From NCBI GenBank assembly GCA_903913345.1, contig CAIWLA010000704.1, positions 1-9,081 of the forward strand: DNA of 9,081 nucleotides, given 5' to 3'. Shown here in pieces: positions 1 through 7,527 of this stretch (positions are counted from its first letter, which is position 1; the number at the start of each line of letters is the position of its first letter). The notes beneath the pieces were generated by a model. The model was not told the origin of the DNA. It saw only the letters and a list, made by a program, of their open reading frames with translations, and searched no databases. Both the position numbers and the translations under genes were made by a program. Source of the DNA: an uncultured Magnetococcales bacterium. GTDB taxonomy: Bacteria; Pseudomonadota; Magnetococcia; Magnetococcales; Magnetaquicoccaceae.

Positions 1-164
1 ATCGCATTGTGCTCCCCGAAAAAAGTGGACGATGATATGTCCAAATTTTACGCGCTATTTCAACGTGTTGCAATAATATTCGTGCAAATCTGGCAAAACA
101 CACCTAAAACAGCAAGAACCAATTGCATGGTTTTCAATAATATTTCATACAGTTAAAGGCAATG
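1..164. other. AT-rich intergenic stretch with no supported gene
   Basis: No credible coding frame, RNA gene or terminator is visible here. The sequence is much more AT-rich than the nos genes. The 10-mer CAATAATATT occurs twice in direct orientation, at 71-80 and 135-144, 64 bases apart. The first copy lies between inverted TTGCA and TGCAA arms (69-73 and 84-88). This could be part of a regulatory region for a gene left of the window, or simply downstream sequence of the - strand gene that ends at 165. The role is unknown. Confidence 0.5.
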
Positions 165-650
165 TCATCTTGGCCAGGTGGGACACACCCGAAAAAGCTG
201 GGTATTGTGATCCGTCACCCAACCCAAAAGAGAGGCATACTCCTTTGCGTCCACGGTATCCTTCCGCCCATTTGGAAACCTTTTTTTGCGTTCACTTCCG
301 TCCACGAGGCAATGCAAGTCTTGAAAAACTCTGAAATATATGTGCTGCAAAAACATGCGCCCACTGTTTATGGTCAGTTCATCCATGATAAATTGTACGA
401 TTTGATCACTGATTCCCTGTTGGAGCATGGTTTTCCTGATTTCATCAATCGGGACATTCTGTTGCATTTGCGACATCAAGTATCCAATGGCCGAAGAAAC
501 AGGTTCTACCCGTTTTCTATCAACCCCGCGCTCAACCAACATGGTTTTGGCTTCTGAAACAGAGGCACCAAAACGCGTCCTTGCCGTTATGAACGCAATC
601 AAGATCATTCCCGTCTCTTCTGTCACACCCATTCTCCCAGAAAGCATCAC
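165..650 (-). CDS. Hypothetical small helical protein with an internal repeat
   Basis: I do not recognise this 161-residue product. The frame opens with GTG (648-650), immediately followed by ATG (645-647). On the - strand an AAGGA motif lies 8 nt before the GTG, a good ribosome binding site, so either codon could be the start. Two similar helical units are visible. One, about residues 31-58, carries KTML at 35-38 and G42-V43. The other, about 67-92, carries KTML at 73-76 and G79-I80. They look like a duplicated helix-turn-helix hairpin of about 30 residues. No signal peptide, membrane segment or catalytic motif is evident. The last 45 residues look less protein-like, so the true gene could be shorter or degraded. 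Codon use is AT-richer than in the nos genes. It is divergent from nosR and nothing links it to N2O reduction. An opposing + frame over the same bases is judged a shadow. Confidence 0.5.
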   Translation of the reverse strand: MMLSGRMGVTEETGMILIAFITARTRFGASVSEAKTMLVERGVDRKRVEPVSSAIGYLMSQMQQNVPIDEIRKTMLQQGISDQIVQFIMDELTINSGRMFLQHIYFRVFQDLHCLVDGSERKKRFPNGRKDTVDAKEYASLLGWVTDHNTQLFRVCPTWPR

Positions 651-1002
651 AAAAAATGTCCTTGATCATCTCCACCGACACTGATGATCGCACATCAGGA
701 AGGAATGTCATCAAGGCGGGTAACGTGTATGCTCGATTTGGCCAGTATCCGCCTGCCACGTCACCCATCACCGGACGAGAGACCGAACCGGAACATTTGA
801 CCACAGAGAATGAGCCGAAGGCAAACAAAAATCGTTGATGGTACCATTGCGGGTTCAGGGGAATCACAGCCGTGGCGAAAAAAAAAGCCAATTCCACACA
901 AATCTTAACACAGATCAAGGCAAAGCGGTCCGGGTTGGTATATTCAGGCGGGAGAGGATGGACCAATGCACGGTGGTGTGGCCACGATAATGGGAAAAGT
1001 GG
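651..1002. other. Divergent intergenic region upstream of nosR
   Basis: This 352-base gap separates the - strand hypothetical gene from nosR. It should hold both divergent promoters. The nosR side has an FNR-like box and a -10 element, annotated separately. I found no convincing -35/-10 pair for the leftward gene. Short frames in this stretch lack a good ribosome binding site or protein-like composition. GTGGCCAC at 978-985 is a perfect 8-base palindrome just before nosR, of unknown meaning. Confidence 0.6.
905..944 (+). promoter_or_regulatory. Candidate FNR/NNR-type promoter of nosR
   Basis: TTAAC-ACAG-ATCAA (905-918) matches the FNR/DNR/NNR consensus TTGAT-N4-ATCAA at 8 of 10 positions, and the right half-site is perfect. 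TATATT (939-944) follows after 20 bases and matches the -10 hexamer at 5 of 6. This would place the start of transcription near 951 and the box centre about 40 bases upstream, close to the -41.5 of class II activator promoters. Such promoters are established for nos genes under low oxygen or nitric oxide. The assignment is inference; which family member binds cannot be read from the site. Confidence 0.5.
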
Positions 1003-3108
1003 ATGTCTGACAGGATAACCGGTTGTTTGCGATATCTGTTGTGGGTGGTGCTGCCGATCAGTCTGCTGATGGGGGGGAGTGTGGCCCAGGCGCGGGGTTT
1101 TGGGGCCTATGACATCTCCGTTCAACCCGCCGAGGTCTACCCCGGTGCGGATCGCTTTGATCCCCTGACCGGCACCCCCCCCACCGGGGTTGCCTATCAG
1201 GACAACCGCCCGGTGGGGCATGTTTTTCTCACCAGCGATAATGGCTACTCCGGAAAACCCATCGAAATTCTGGTGGGCATGACCAACGAGGGAGTCATCA
1301 CTGGTGCCAAGGTGACCAAACATGCGGAACCCATTTTGCTGGTGGGCATTCCCGAACAAAAACTGTTCGATTTTGTGGCCCGCTATATCGGTCGCAAACC
1401 GATGGATACCCCGAAAAACAAGACCAACCAGGTGATCGATGCCATCAGCGGGGCCACCGTGACCGCCATTGTCATCAACGATGGCATCCATCGAGCCGCC
1501 GAGAAGGTGGCACACCTTGGCCATGCAGAGACTGTCAAACCCCTGATCACACTGCGGGATCCCCCCTATCAACCCACCGACTGGGCGGCCATGCTGGCGG
1601 AAGGGTCAGTGCGCCGCCTGACCCTGACCCATGGTGCCGTGGACGAAGCCTTCCACAAGATGGGCGTTGGCAGCGGAGAACCGTACATCCAATCATTGCC
1701 CGCCGAAACGCTGTTTATCGATCTGTACGTCGCCCTGGTATCCCCGGAGTCCATCGGTCGCAACCTGCTGGGTGAGGCGGAATTTCACAATATGCGGCAG
1801 TGGCTGGCCCCCCAGCAGGCGGCTGTGCTGATCATGGCCAACGGAACCTATTCGTTTCGCGGCTCTGGATTCGTGCGCGGCGGTATTTTCGATCGTTTCA
1901 AGCTGAACCAGGAGGGCAGCAGCACCCTGTTCCACGACCATCAGTATCGCCGCTTGCGGGATCTGGGGCCAGGGATGCCCGCGTTCGAGGAGATCGGTCT
2001 GTTCAAACTGCCGGAGACCGCTCTCTTCGATCCCGCCCGCCCCTGGAACCTGGAACTGCTGACCAACCGCCCCACCGGTCCCATCGAAAAGGTGTATACC
2101 AGCTTCAGCCTGGCTTACAACCTGCCCGAACGTTTTGTCCAACGGACCCCGCCCCCCCCACCAACCCCGGTGGCGGCCGTGGCCGAGGCCGTCGAGGAGG
2201 GAACACCTCCCTTGTGGCAGCGCATCTGGCAGGCCCGTATCGGGGATGTGATCGTGCTGAGCCTGTCGCTGGTGCTCCTGACCCTGATTTTTTTCTTCCA
2301 GGAATGGCTCGTCACCCGACCCAGACTGGTCACCTACCTGCGACGGGGCTTTTTGCTCTTTTCCCTGGTCTGGATCGGCGGGTATGCCCAGGCGCAGTTG
2401 TCCGTGGTCAATATTTTTGTCTTCCTGCATGCCCTGGTGGGGGGATTCCAGTGGGATTTCTTTCTCCTGGACCCACTGATCTTCCTGCTCTGGTGCGCCA
2501 CCGCCCTCTCCCTGTTGTTTTGGGGTCGGGGGGGCTTTTGCGGTTGGCTCTGTCCGTTCGGTGCCCTGCACGAGCTGCTCAACTGGGTGGCCTGCCGACT
2601 GGGGGTTCCCCAGTTTCGCCTGCCCTTTGCCTGGCACGAGCGGCTGTGGGCGTTGAAATATATCCTTTTTCTGGGCCTGTTTGCCGTCTCTCTCTCCTCC
2701 GTTGCCACGGCGGAACGGTTGTCGGAGGTGGAGCCATTCAAAACGGTCATCCTGCTGCATGGCCTGCGGGAATGGCCCTATGTGGTCTGGGCGGTCTTGC
2801 TGCTGGTGGCGGGACTCTTTGTGGAACGTTTCTTCTGTCGCTACCTCTGTCCCCTGGGGGCCGCGCTCGCGATTCCCGGTCGGATGCGCATCTTCTCCTG
2901 GCTCAAACGGCGGCGACAGTGCGGCGAAACCTGCTCCAATTGCAGCCGGGAATGTCTGGTGCAGGCCATTCAGCCCAATGGAGAGATCCATCCCAACGAG
3001 TGCCTGTACTGTCTCCATTGTCAGTTGAATTATGCCAACGAGTCGGTCTGCCCGGTACTCATCATGCGCCGCAACCGCCGCGAACGACGCCCGGCAGCCT
3101 CTCCATAA
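1003..3108 (+). CDS. nosR: NosR, membrane flavo-iron-sulfur protein for N2O reduction
   Basis: NosR supports nos expression and the in vivo activity of NosZ, most likely by moving electrons from the quinol pool across the membrane. It has 701 residues, normal for the family. Residues 1-30 form a Sec signal ending AQA. A periplasmic FMN domain follows, with the flavin motif SGATVT at 149-154; Thr154 is the expected covalent FMN site. A proline-rich linker (about 381-403, five prolines at 383-387) leads to about six membrane helices starting near 411. Two CX3CP motifs (C513/C517 and C612/C616) are present. The cytoplasmic tail has two [4Fe-4S] ferredoxin-type clusters: C640, C644, C647, C651 and C667, C670, C673, C683. 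GGGA at 992-995 serves as ribosome binding site for the ATG. No key residue is missing. A terminator follows the gene, so it is probably transcribed separately from nosZ. The flavin transferase ApbE/NosX that would be needed is not in this window. Confidence 0.97.
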   Translation: MSDRITGCLRYLLWVVLPISLLMGGSVAQARGFGAYDISVQPAEVYPGADRFDPLTGTPPTGVAYQDNRPVGHVFLTSDNGYSGKPIEILVGMTNEGVITGAKVTKHAEPILLVGIPEQKLFDFVARYIGRKPMDTPKNKTNQVIDAISGATVTAIVINDGIHRAAEKVAHLGHAETVKPLITLRDPPYQPTDWAAMLAEGSVRRLTLTHGAVDEAFHKMGVGSGEPYIQSLPAETLFIDLYVALVSPESIGRNLLGEAEFHNMRQWLAPQQAAVLIMANGTYSFRGSGFVRGGIFDRFKLNQEGSSTLFHDHQYRRLRDLGPGMPAFEEIGLFKLPETALFDPARPWNLELLTNRPTGPIEKVYTSFSLAYNLPERFVQRTPPPPPTPVAAVAEAVEEGTPPLWQRIWQARIGDVIVLSLSLVLLTLIFFFQEWLVTRPRLVTYLRRGFLLFSLVWIGGYAQAQLSVVNIFVFLHALVGGFQWDFFLLDPLIFLLWCATALSLLFWGRGGFCGWLCPFGALHELLNWVACRLGVPQFRLPFAWHERLWALKYILFLGLFAVSLSSVATAERLSEVEPFKTVILLHGLREWPYVVWAVLLLVAGLFVERFFCRYLCPLGAALAIPGRMRIFSWLKRRRQCGETCSNCSRECLVQAIQPNGEIHPNECLYCLHCQLNYANESVCPVLIMRRNRRERRPAASP

Positions 3109-3117
3109 TGTTTGGAT

Positions 3118-3162
3118 GGTGGCACCCCCCTCCTCCCTTCGGGACTCGGCCACCTTTTTTTT
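3118..3162 (+). terminator. Probable intrinsic terminator after nosR
   Basis: GGTGGC (3118-3123) pairs with GCCACC (3149-3154), directly followed by eight T (3155-3162). The apical region holds a nested TCCC-TTC-GGGA hairpin (3134-3144). The stem begins 9 bases after the nosR stop. The outer stem is only 6 bp and the loop is long, so termination may be partial. It supports nosR being its own transcript or an attenuated read-through into nosZ. Confidence 0.65.
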
Positions 3163-3198
3163 GAAAAAAACAACAGCCAAGACGAGTCAATTCATCCA

Positions 3199-3227
3199 TT
3201 GTCACCATTCGATGTGTGTGATAAAAT
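3199..3227 (+). promoter_or_regulatory. Candidate sigma-70-type promoter of nosZDFYL
   Basis: TTGTCA (3199-3204) and TAAAAT (3222-3227) each match the -35 and -10 consensus at 5 of 6 positions, with the ideal 17-base spacer. Transcription would begin near 3234, leaving a leader of about 130 nt before nosZ. It lies just downstream of the nosR terminator, which makes an independent nosZ promoter sensible. No good FNR box is visible at -41.5; instead the perfect inverted repeat GTCAATTCA (3186-3194) / TGAATTGAC (3251-3259) brackets the -10. Confidence 0.55.
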
Positions 3228-3233
3228 TTAGGA

Positions 3234-3362
3234 GCGGTGTGGTTTCTGAGTGAATTGACACAGGGGCCAATACCATGAGATGGCACCTTTTTGCGTGTAT
3301 GGGGCGGTGCACAGGCAGGAAATAACGGGCTGTTTATCCACTTTATTTTATGGAGAAAATCG
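3234..3362 (+). promoter_or_regulatory. nosZ 5' leader with possible 16-codon upstream ORF
   Basis: This is the predicted untranslated leader of nosZ. Inside it, an ATG at 3275 opens a 16-codon frame ending at TAA 3323-3325, preceded by AGGGG with an 8-base spacing. The peptide would read [16 protein letters not shown], with a Cys-X3-Cys motif and His and Met residues. A weak hairpin, GCCA (3266-3269) with TGGC (3281-3284), overlaps its start and is followed by five T (3288-3292). The nosZ Shine-Dalgarno GGAG (3352-3355) lies in the loop region of ATTTT (3345-3349) / AAAAT (3356-3360). These parts could control translation, but all are short enough to arise by chance. Confidence 0.25.
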
Positions 3363-5300
3363 ATGTCGGAAGAGAACAAGACGGGTATGACGCGTCGTGA
3401 TTTGCTGGGCAACAGCATCAAGGTGGCGGCGGTGGGCAGTCTGGCCGGGATGGGGGTCAGCCCGATGGTGGTGGGTGGTGGTGTGCTGACGGCGGCCACT
3501 GCATTGCCTCTGGCCGCCATGGCCTCCGGCACTGCCGAGGTGCCACCCGGTCAACTGGACGAATATTATGGTTTCTGGAGTGGCGGTCATTCGGGTGAGG
3601 TGCGGGTGTTGGGCCTCCCCTCCATGCGGGAATTGATGCGCATCCCGGTCTTCAACCGCGAAAGTGCCACCGGTTGGGGCTTGACCAACGAAAGCAAAAA
3701 GATCCTCTCCGAAGGGTTGACCCCGGAGACCAAGGAGTTCCTGCACAAGCAGGGAATGGTCTCCTACGACCATGGCGACACCCATCATCCGCGCATGTCC
3801 TACACCGATGGCTCCTACGATGGTCGTTATCTGTACATCAACGACAAGTCCAACACCCGTATCGCCCGCATTCGTCTCGACATCATGAAAACGGACAAGG
3901 TGTTGGAAATTCCCAATGCCCATGCCATTCACGGACTGCGTCTGCAACGGTATCCCAAGACCGGCTATGTCTTTTGCAACAGTGAAATGCGCATTCCGAT
4001 GCCGAACAACGGCCACGACATGACGGATCCCAAGAAATATACCTGTGTCTTTTCGGCGGTGGATGGCGAGACCATGAAAATGGCCTGGCAGGTGATGGTG
4101 AGCGGCAACCTGGACAACTGTGATGCCGACTACAAGGGCAAATATGCCATTTCCACCTGCTACAACTCGGAAGAGGGTGTCACCCTGGCGGAGATGACGG
4201 CCTCCCCGTCGGATCACGTGGTGATTTTTAACATTCAGGCCATCGAAGCGGCGGTCAAGGCGGGCAAAGTGGCGATACACAACGGCGTGGCCGTGGTGGA
4301 TGGTCGCAAAGAGGCCAAGTCCCCGTTTACCCGCTATATCCCCATCGCCAACAACCCCCATGATGCCAATGCGGCCCCGGACGGCAAGTATGTGATTGTC
4401 AGCGGCAAGCTGTCGCCCACGGTGTATGTCATCGAGTGGGACAAGGTGGATGAGTTGTTCGAGGGCAAGATCGGCGAAAAGGATGTCATCGTCGCCAACC
4501 CGGAGATCGGTCTCGGACCGTTGCACACCACCTTCGACGGCCGTGGCAATGCCTATACCTCCGTCTTCCTGGACAGCCAGATCGTCAAGTGGAACATTGA
4601 TGACGCCATCAGGCAGGCCAAGGGCGAAAAGGTCAATCCCGTTCGCCAAAAGCTGGATGTTCATTACCAGGTCGGCCATACCAACGCCTCCATGGCGGAG
4701 AGCAAGGATGCCGACGGCAAGTGGCTGGTGGCCCTGTGCAAATTTTCCAAGGACCGTTTTCTCAATGTCGGCCCCCTGAAGCCGGAAAATGATCAGTTGA
4801 TCGACATTTCCGGTGACGAGATGAAGCTGGTCCATGATGGTCCCACCTTTGCGGAACCGCATGATGCCATCATCGTCCACAAGTCCAAGGTCAATCCGGT
4901 CGAGGTCTACAACAAGGATGACCCGATGTTTGCCGACCTGCACGCCCTGGCCAAGAGTGACGGCCTGGAGCTGGGCAAGGACAGCAAGGTGATCCGCGAC
5001 GAGAAGACCAAGAAAGTCCGGGTCTACATGCTCAGCCACGCCCCGACCTTCAGCATGACCGACTTTTCCGTCAAGAAGGGCGATGAAGTGACGGTCATTA
5101 TCACCAACATTGACGATGTGGTGGATCTGACCCACGGTTTCACGATGGTGGGACACAATGTCTGCATGGAAATCGGTCCCCAGGCCACGGCATCCGTCAC
5201 CTTCAAGGCGGACCGGGCCGGTGTCTGGTATTACTATTGCCAGTGGTTCTGCCACGCCCTGCATATGGAAATGCAGGGACGCATGCTCGTGGAAGCGTAA
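3363..5300 (+). CDS. nosZ: NosZ, clade I nitrous oxide reductase
   Basis: NosZ reduces N2O to N2 and water in the periplasm as a head-to-tail homodimer with CuZ and CuA copper centres. The 645-residue length is typical. The start is ATG 3363, with GGAGA six bases upstream; the frame extends further up but has no better start. Residues 1-54 form a Tat signal with TRRDLL at 10-15 and likely cleavage after AMA, so it is exported folded. The seven-bladed propeller carries the CuZ histidines H141, H142, H190, H333, H388, H439 and H500. The C-terminal cupredoxin domain carries CuA ligands H591, C626, W628 (backbone), C630, H634 and M637. Spacing matches the Pseudomonas-type enzyme, so it should be active. 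The signal type and the neighbouring nosR mark clade I. It heads the nosZDFYL unit and needs NosDFYL for CuZ assembly. Confidence 0.99.
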   Translation: MSEENKTGMTRRDLLGNSIKVAAVGSLAGMGVSPMVVGGGVLTAATALPLAAMASGTAEVPPGQLDEYYGFWSGGHSGEVRVLGLPSMRELMRIPVFNRESATGWGLTNESKKILSEGLTPETKEFLHKQGMVSYDHGDTHHPRMSYTDGSYDGRYLYINDKSNTRIARIRLDIMKTDKVLEIPNAHAIHGLRLQRYPKTGYVFCNSEMRIPMPNNGHDMTDPKKYTCVFSAVDGETMKMAWQVMVSGNLDNCDADYKGKYAISTCYNSEEGVTLAEMTASPSDHVVIFNIQAIEAAVKAGKVAIHNGVAVVDGRKEAKSPFTRYIPIANNPHDANAAPDGKYVIVSGKLSPTVYVIEWDKVDELFEGKIGEKDVIVANPEIGLGPLHTTFDGRGNAYTSVFLDSQIVKWNIDDAIRQAKGEKVNPVRQKLDVHYQVGHTNASMAESKDADGKWLVALCKFSKDRFLNVGPLKPENDQLIDISGDEMKLVHDGPTFAEPHDAIIVHKSKVNPVEVYNKDDPMFADLHALAKSDGLELGKDSKVIRDEKTKKVRVYMLSHAPTFSMTDFSVKKGDEVTVIITNIDDVVDLTHGFTMVGHNVCMEIGPQATASVTFKADRAGVWYYYCQWFCHALHMEMQGRMLVEA

Positions 5301-5311
5301 CAGACATTTTC

Positions 5312-6607
5312 ATGAATCCGTTGCCTCTCTGTTCTGTGGTATGGGTGGCCAGCCTGGTGCTGGCCACCACTTTTTTATCTCCCGTTATCGGGTGGGCAGA
5401 TGTGACGGTGGTGCCCGGCGCAGAGAGTCTGCGCCGGGCCATCGCCCAGGCTGCTCCAGGGGAGACCCTGCACCTGACCGCCGGTCGTTACGGATCGGCG
5501 GTGGTGGACAAATCCCTCACCCTGATCGGGGTACCCGGTGCCGTGGTGGATGCGGGTGGCCAGGGGAGCGCGTTGACCGTTTCGGCCCCCAATGTGGTGG
5601 TCCGTGGGCTGACCTGCGTGGGATCGGGCAAGGTGGATACCGATCTGGACAGCGGCATCCTGGTCACCAAGCCCGCATCCGGAGCGATCATCGAAGACAA
5701 TCAAATAACGGGTAATCTGTACGGTATTGCCATTCAGGGTGCCCCGCAGGTGGTGGTGCGGCACAACCGCATCGCCAACGACTCTGTCGGATGGCTCAAC
5801 GCCCTGGGCAACGGCATCAATATCTGGGACTCCACCGGGTCACTGTTTGAAGGCAATCGGGTGGAAGGGGGACGGGATGGCCTTTACATCCATACAGCCC
5901 ACGGCAATATTATTCGGGGCAATTATTTTACCCATTTACGCTTCGCCGTCCATTATATGTACGCCAATGATTGCGAAGTGACCGACAATCTCTCCATCGG
6001 AAATGCCGTTGGATATGCCTTGATGTACTCCGACAATCTCAAAGTATTGCGCAATATTTCACTCAATGACCGTGATCACGGCTTGATGTTTCATTCTTCC
6101 CGTCATTCGGAGTTGGCCGAGAACATCGTGAAAAATACCCAGGACAAGTGTGCCTTCATCTACACCTCTTCGGACAATCGCATCCACCATAACCGTTTTG
6201 AAGGGTGTGAGATTGGCCTTCATTTTACCGGCGGTTCGGAAAAAAATCTCCTCTATGCCAATGCCTTTATCGACAATCGCACGCAGGTCAAATATTCGGG
6301 CATGGTACACTATGAGTGGTCCAAGGATCATCGTGGCAACTATTGGAGTGACAATCCGGCCTTTGACCTGGATGGGGATGGCATTGCGGATGTGGCCTAT
6401 CACCCGAACACCCTGATGGATCGGGTCTTGTGGCGTTATCCGTTGGCCAAACAGCTCCTCTCCAGCCCGGTGATGGAGACCCTCCGTGTCGCCCAGAACC
6501 AGTTTCCGGCCCTCAGTCCGGGGGGGGTGGTGGACAGTTGGCCGTTGATGCACCCACCCCCCTTGTCGGTAACCCTGCCCACCGATCTACCGGGAGACCG
6601 TTGGTGA
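5312..6607 (+). CDS. nosD: NosD, periplasmic copper-site maturation protein
   Basis: NosD is the periplasmic beta-helix component of the NosDFY complex, which accepts Cu(I) from NosL and helps build the CuZ site of NosZ. Starting at ATG 5312 gives 431 residues, normal for the family, with a Sec signal (hydrophobic core about 8-25, cleavage after GWA at 27-29). This start is preferred to an ATG at 5237 in the same frame, which would lie inside nosZ and bury the signal peptide. From about residue 55 to 330 there are repeated short strands with N-x-I and G-I/G-L turns, the CASH/right-handed parallel beta-helix pattern. GNYWSD (342-347) and the acidic DLDGDGIAD loop (352-360) are typical of NosD C-terminal regions. 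It begins 11 nt after nosZ; a GGAAG lies somewhat far upstream (5291-5295), so translation may be partly coupled to nosZ. Its stop overlaps the nosF start in GTGA. Confidence 0.96.
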   Translation: MNPLPLCSVVWVASLVLATTFLSPVIGWADVTVVPGAESLRRAIAQAAPGETLHLTAGRYGSAVVDKSLTLIGVPGAVVDAGGQGSALTVSAPNVVVRGLTCVGSGKVDTDLDSGILVTKPASGAIIEDNQITGNLYGIAIQGAPQVVVRHNRIANDSVGWLNALGNGINIWDSTGSLFEGNRVEGGRDGLYIHTAHGNIIRGNYFTHLRFAVHYMYANDCEVTDNLSIGNAVGYALMYSDNLKVLRNISLNDRDHGLMFHSSRHSELAENIVKNTQDKCAFIYTSSDNRIHHNRFEGCEIGLHFTGGSEKNLLYANAFIDNRTQVKYSGMVHYEWSKDHRGNYWSDNPAFDLDGDGIADVAYHPNTLMDRVLWRYPLAKQLLSSPVMETLRVAQNQFPALSPGGVVDSWPLMHPPPLSVTLPTDLPGDRW

Positions 6608-7527
6608 GTGATCTTTCTTTTGCAGTCGATGATGTGGTCAAGCAGTATCCTCGGCATCGCGCCCTGGATGGCATCACCTTTACAGTCCCGGCCGGGGCCT
6701 GTGTGGCCCTCCTGGGCCATAACGGGGCTGGCAAGACCACTCTGATGAAATTGTTGCTGGGACTGACGCGACCCACCGCCGGCTCGGTGCGGGTGTTGGG
6801 GAAAGATCCGGCAGATGCCCCCCCCCGGTTTCGCCGCCAGATCGGTTTTTTGCCGGAAAATGTCATCTTCTACGATGAATTGACCGGAATAGACACCCTG
6901 TGTTACTTTGCCCGACTGAAGGGCGAGTCGCCAACGGGTTGTGCGGCCTTGCTGGAACGGGTGGGGCTGGCAGAGGCCGCCACGCGGCGGGTCAAGAGCT
7001 ATTCCAAGGGGATGCGGCAGCGTCTGGGTCTGGCCCAGGCCCTGCTGGGCAATCCCCGACTGTTGCTGTTGGATGAACCAACCACCGGTCTGGATCCCCT
7101 GTTGCGCCAGGAGTTTTACCGCATGGTGCAAACGTTGCGGAGCAGTGGCGTGACGGTATTGCTCTCTTCCCACGTGTTGACCGAGTTGGAGGCCCGCACG
7201 GACCAGGCGATCATTTTGCGCCATGGTCGGGTGGCGGCCTCCGGCACGTTGGACGAACTGCGGCAGCGGGCGAACCTGCCGGTCCGCTTCCGGGTGGAGA
7301 CCTCCGCGCCGGAGACGGTATGGTCGCAATTGGCGGACTTGTCCCTCTCGCGGGTGGCCCCGGAGACGCTGGAAGTGGTCTGTGCCGTGACGGAAAAAAT
7401 GGCCGTTCTGCGTCGCATTGCCGCTCTGGGTGACGTGGTGCGGGATCTGGAGATTCAATTGCCGAGTCTGGATGATGTCTATGCCCATTTCGGTTATACC
7501 GGCAACGGAAAAGAGACCTCACCATGA
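6604..7527 (+). CDS. nosF: NosF, ABC ATPase of the NosDFY complex
   Basis: NosF is the cytoplasmic ATPase that drives NosDFY in CuZ maturation of NosZ. From GTG 6604, which overlaps the nosD stop, it has 307 residues; GGGAG (6592-6596) lies 7 bases upstream. The frame is open further up but that part only overlaps nosD. Walker A is G38-T45 (GHNGAGKT). The Q-loop region reads IGFLPEN (80-86), with no Gln at the usual spot. The signature is YSKGM (133-137) instead of LSGGQ, followed by Walker B LLLLDE (153-158) and the H-loop His190. The LPEN and SKGM variants fit my recollection of the NosF and related ABC-2 ATPase families rather than decay. The C-terminal 100 residues form the accessory domain usual in this family. 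The stop overlaps the nosY start in ATGA, indicating coupled translation. Confidence 0.96.
   Translation: MSDLSFAVDDVVKQYPRHRALDGITFTVPAGACVALLGHNGAGKTTLMKLLLGLTRPTAGSVRVLGKDPADAPPRFRRQIGFLPENVIFYDELTGIDTLCYFARLKGESPTGCAALLERVGLAEAATRRVKSYSKGMRQRLGLAQALLGNPRLLLLDEPTTGLDPLLRQEFYRMVQTLRSSGVTVLLSSHVLTELEARTDQAIILRHGRVAASGTLDELRQRANLPVRFRVETSAPETVWSQLADLSLSRVAPETLEVVCAVTEKMAVLRRIAALGDVVRDLEIQLPSLDDVYAHFGYTGNGKETSP

Noticed and set aside
162..557. + strand frame opposite the - strand hypothetical gene
   Set aside because: Its AAAGG lies only 2 bases before the ATG, and the - strand frame has a better ribosome binding site and more protein-like sequence.
797..810. TTGAC-CACA-GAGAA as an FNR box
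   Set aside because: Only about 6 of 10 consensus positions match and the right half-site is poor.
958..990. 10-residue upstream ORF in the nosR leader
   Set aside because: The purine-rich motif is too close to the ATG and would sit at the very 5' end of the predicted transcript.
532..1572. 346-codon - strand frame across the intergenic gap into nosR
   Set aside because: Half is antisense to the nosR signal and FMN domain; the rest crosses the promoter region and looks non-coding.
1800..3164. 454-codon + frame overlapping nosR in another phase
   Set aside because: Gly, Pro, Ala and Arg-rich translation within nosR; nosR itself carries intact FMN and Fe-S motifs through this stretch.
1693..3180. 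495-codon - strand frame opposite nosR
   Set aside because: Composition is rich in Gln, Gly, Arg and Pro, as expected from reading a membrane-protein gene backwards; no plausible start or family.
3255..3283. TTGACA at 3255-3260 as a -35 for nosZ
   Set aside because: Perfect hexamer, but AGATGG stands at the -10 position; the pair at 3199-3227 is much better.
3266..3292. Terminator or attenuator hairpin in the nosZ leader
   Set aside because: The stem is only about 4 bp before five T; too weak to annotate as a terminator on its own.
3348..5264. 638-codon open frame on the - strand covering almost all of nosZ
   Set aside because: Antisense shadow of a GC-rich gene with strong third-position bias; nosZ has every catalytic residue and the reverse product shows no recognisable domain.
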